Source of the DNA: RGIG8767 sp964386235
Lineage (GTDB): Bacteria; Bacillota; Clostridia; Lachnospirales; Lachnospiraceae
Length of the DNA stretch: 7,084 nucleotides
Assembly: GCA_964386235.1 (NCBI GenBank)
Contig: CAYLSH010000094.1
Span: 1 to 7,084 of the forward strand
Direction: 5' to 3'
Below, piece after piece: positions 6,083 to 7,084 of this stretch. Made by a program: the position numbers and the translations under genes. How positions within the stretch are numbered: the stretch's first letter is position 1; every line of letters begins with the position of its first letter. The notes beneath the pieces were generated by a model. The model saw only the letters and a list, made by a program, of their open reading frames with translations. It was not told the DNA's origin and did not search any database.

Positions 6083-6964
6083 TTAATTTGAAAATTCATG
6101 ATCGATGGAAAAAACAACAGTAATTTCTTTGTCAAAAACAACGACCGGGATACATAAGAGGTTTCCTTTTAAAGTGCCGGGTTCTGTGAAGAATTCGGGA
6201 ACTTTCATGTCAAGATCCACATTTTCGATGCTTTTCCTGGTGGCAAACATACCGTTTACACAGTTGATCAGTTCACACAAAGCATCCAGGGTATCTTCTG
6301 TTTCGTGGATGTATTCAGCACCGGCAAAACCTACGGCCACTTCTTTGAGCGACGTGATATCGCCGCAGACAGCATTCAGAATGGAGTGTTCCCCAAATAA
6401 TTCCTGTTTAGCCATATAAGGATAAGATAGTTCGGATGTAATATAGGGTTTGCGGATGTATACACGAAAATCAACCAGACGGTAGATGGCTCTTAATAAA
6501 ACTCCGCCAAGCTCTATCAGAAGTTCCGGCTGCTTGTAAAAGAAGATCGGTATGATGCGCTCGATCTCACAGCTTTTCAGGTTCTCCATGTCACCCAGTG
6601 TAAGGGAGTAGTGCTTCTGGTAGTTCTCCAGTGCATTGTTGATCTCGTCCATAGTCAGGCATCCGTGATCAATAATGGCCTGCACGAAAGCAAGGAATCC
6701 GTTTCCCTGAAGGTCCAGCAGTCTTTCTACCTGTTCTTCGGTCAGATAGCCATTGTCAACAGCAATATCACCGAAGCGTTTATCATAAATTGCCTGGAGC
6801 TGGTTGATCTCCTCCGCCTGATCAATCGTAATGACTTTCTCAGAAACGGCGATCACACCAAGACGTGCACGACGTTCTTCTTTGGTGGAAAAAATGACCT
6901 CAACATTCTGCTCTGACAATTTACCGACTTCAACGAGGTAATTAGCAAAAATCCGATCAAACAT
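6083..6964 (-). CDS. MshEN-like repeat protein fused to a CheX/CheC-type phosphatase domain
   Basis: The 293-residue protein has two parts and no membrane helix. Residues 5-115 form four repeats with an exact 29-residue period. The third (R63 F64 G65, G72, Y73 L74, V79, L83, Q86) closely fits the MshEN motif RLGxx-hh-xxG-hh-xxxxLxxxLxxQ. The second (R34 L35 G36 to Q57) fits less well, with K43 for glycine. They are separated by 5 residues, the spacing of the cyclic-di-GMP-binding MshEN domain. Residues about 129-293 look like a CheX-type domain. D227, E231 and N234 form the phosphatase motif D-x3-E-x2-N, with P256 after 21 residues (22 is usual). The neighbouring CheY-like gene is the likely substrate. 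The start has an AAAGGG site 8 bases upstream and a good promoter behind it. The phosphatase assignment is likely; cyclic-di-GMP binding is inference. Confidence 0.85.
   Translation of the reverse strand: MFDRIFANYLVEVGKLSEQNVEVIFSTKEERRARLGVIAVSEKVITIDQAEEINQLQAIYDKRFGDIAVDNGYLTEEQVERLLDLQGNGFLAFVQAIIDHGCLTMDEINNALENYQKHYSLTLGDMENLKSCEIERIIPIFFYKQPELLIELGGVLLRAIYRLVDFRVYIRKPYITSELSYPYMAKQELFGEHSILNAVCGDITSLKEVAVGFAGAEYIHETEDTLDALCELINCVNGMFATRKSIENVDLDMKVPEFFTEPGTLKGNLLCIPVVVFDKEITVVFSIDHEFSN
6620..6952 (-). other. Region encoding four 29-residue MshEN-like repeats
   Basis: Residues 5-28, 34-57, 63-86 and 92-115 of the CheX-like protein align without gaps at a 29-residue step. The central glycine position falls at G14, K43, G72 and G101. 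Hydrophobic positions recur two residues later (L16, I45, L74, L103). Positions 17 and 21 of the motif are mostly aliphatic (V21/F25, A50/N54, V79/L83, I108/L112). Only the middle pair keeps both the R-x-G start and the closing Gln, so it is the best candidate ligand site; the outer repeats look structural. Confidence 0.7.
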
Positions 6965-6991
6965 GATGTATACCCTTTCGTAGTGTATTAG

Positions 6992-7020
6992 TTGAATTCA
7001 CAATTTATGTTCATTATATC
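6992..7020 (+). promoter_or_regulatory. Weak candidate plus-strand promoter overlapping the minus-strand one
   Basis: TTGAAT (6992-6997) and TATATC (7015-7020) are spaced 17 bases apart; each box matches the sigma-A consensus at four of six positions. It would drive a gene starting at or beyond the right edge. The matches are weak in an AT-rich stretch, so this may be chance. Confidence 0.25.
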
Positions 7021-7041
7021 TTGAAACTGTGAAATAGGCAA
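7013..7041 (-). promoter_or_regulatory. Sigma-A-type promoter for the CheX-like / response-regulator operon
   Basis: Read on the minus strand, a TTGCCT -35 box (complement of 7036-7041) and a perfect TATAAT -10 box (complement of 7013-7018) are separated by exactly 17 bases. Transcription would begin near 7006, leaving a leader of about 42 bases before the ATG at 6964. No sigma-28-type element (TAAA, GCCGATAA) is seen here, so this operon appears to be under housekeeping control rather than FliA. Confidence 0.75.
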
Positions 7042-7064
7042 GGAAATCATAAAATTTGGCGCAT

Positions 7065-7071
7065 AAAGGAG
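7065..7071 (+). promoter_or_regulatory. Shine-Dalgarno-like site for a plus-strand gene beginning at or past the window edge
   Basis: AAAGGAG lies 13 bases from the end of the window with no start codon after it inside the window. It resembles the ribosome sites used by other genes here, so a divergent gene probably starts at about 7084 or just beyond. Confidence 0.35.
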
Positions 7072-7084
7072 CACAAAAGCAATA

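Noticed and set aside
1..7084. Search for CRISPR arrays, insertion sequences, tRNA or rRNA genes and phage genes
   Set aside because: No direct-repeat arrays other than the coding repeat at 5194-5343, no transposase or terminal inverted repeats, and no tRNA-like arms seen by eye; almost all the sequence is accounted for by motility genes.

Overview
The window looks like the 3' part of a flagellar/chemotaxis (fla/che) operon from a motile low-to-moderate-GC Firmicute. It is most likely a clostridial member of the Lachnospiraceae (Roseburia/Agathobacter-like). This rests on the gene order, the Shine-Dalgarno sites, and a recognisable but unnamed set of accessory genes around sigma-28 and FapA. 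The genus is inference; no marker gene in the window fixes it.

Positions 1-5616, plus strand, hold eight tightly packed genes: cheC (its start probably lies one base outside the window), cheD, a small two-helix membrane protein, the flagellar sigma factor fliA (sigD-type), fapA (DUF342), a 104-residue hydrophilic protein of unknown function, a single-pass membrane protein with a coiled coil and a C-terminal DUF6115-like helix-turn-helix, and a membrane-anchored protein with a YceG-like terminal domain but no transglycosylase domain. Gaps are mostly under 60 bases and two junctions are coupled (gap of 1, overlap of 1). The order cheC-cheD-(x)-sigD-...-(TM + coiled coil) resembles the end of the Bacillus subtilis fla/che operon (cheC-cheD-sigD-swrB) with extra genes inserted. 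A strong symmetric hairpin at 5630-5668 ends the operon and probably also ends the opposing one.

Positions 5709-6964, minus strand, hold a two-gene operon read right to left from a good sigma-A-type promoter (7041-7013). Its first gene is a 293-residue protein. The N-terminal half is four 29-residue-period repeats, and the middle pair fits the MshEN cyclic-di-GMP-binding motif (24 + 5 + 24 spacing). The C-terminal half carries a CheC/CheX-type phosphatase motif (D-x3-E-x2-N). Its second gene is a stand-alone CheY-like response regulator. Together they read as a candidate regulator-plus-phosphatase pair in which cyclic-di-GMP could tune dephosphorylation; this is the most interesting item here and is a hypothesis. 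Positions 6965-7084 hold the promoter region and the probable leader of another plus-strand gene starting beyond the window.
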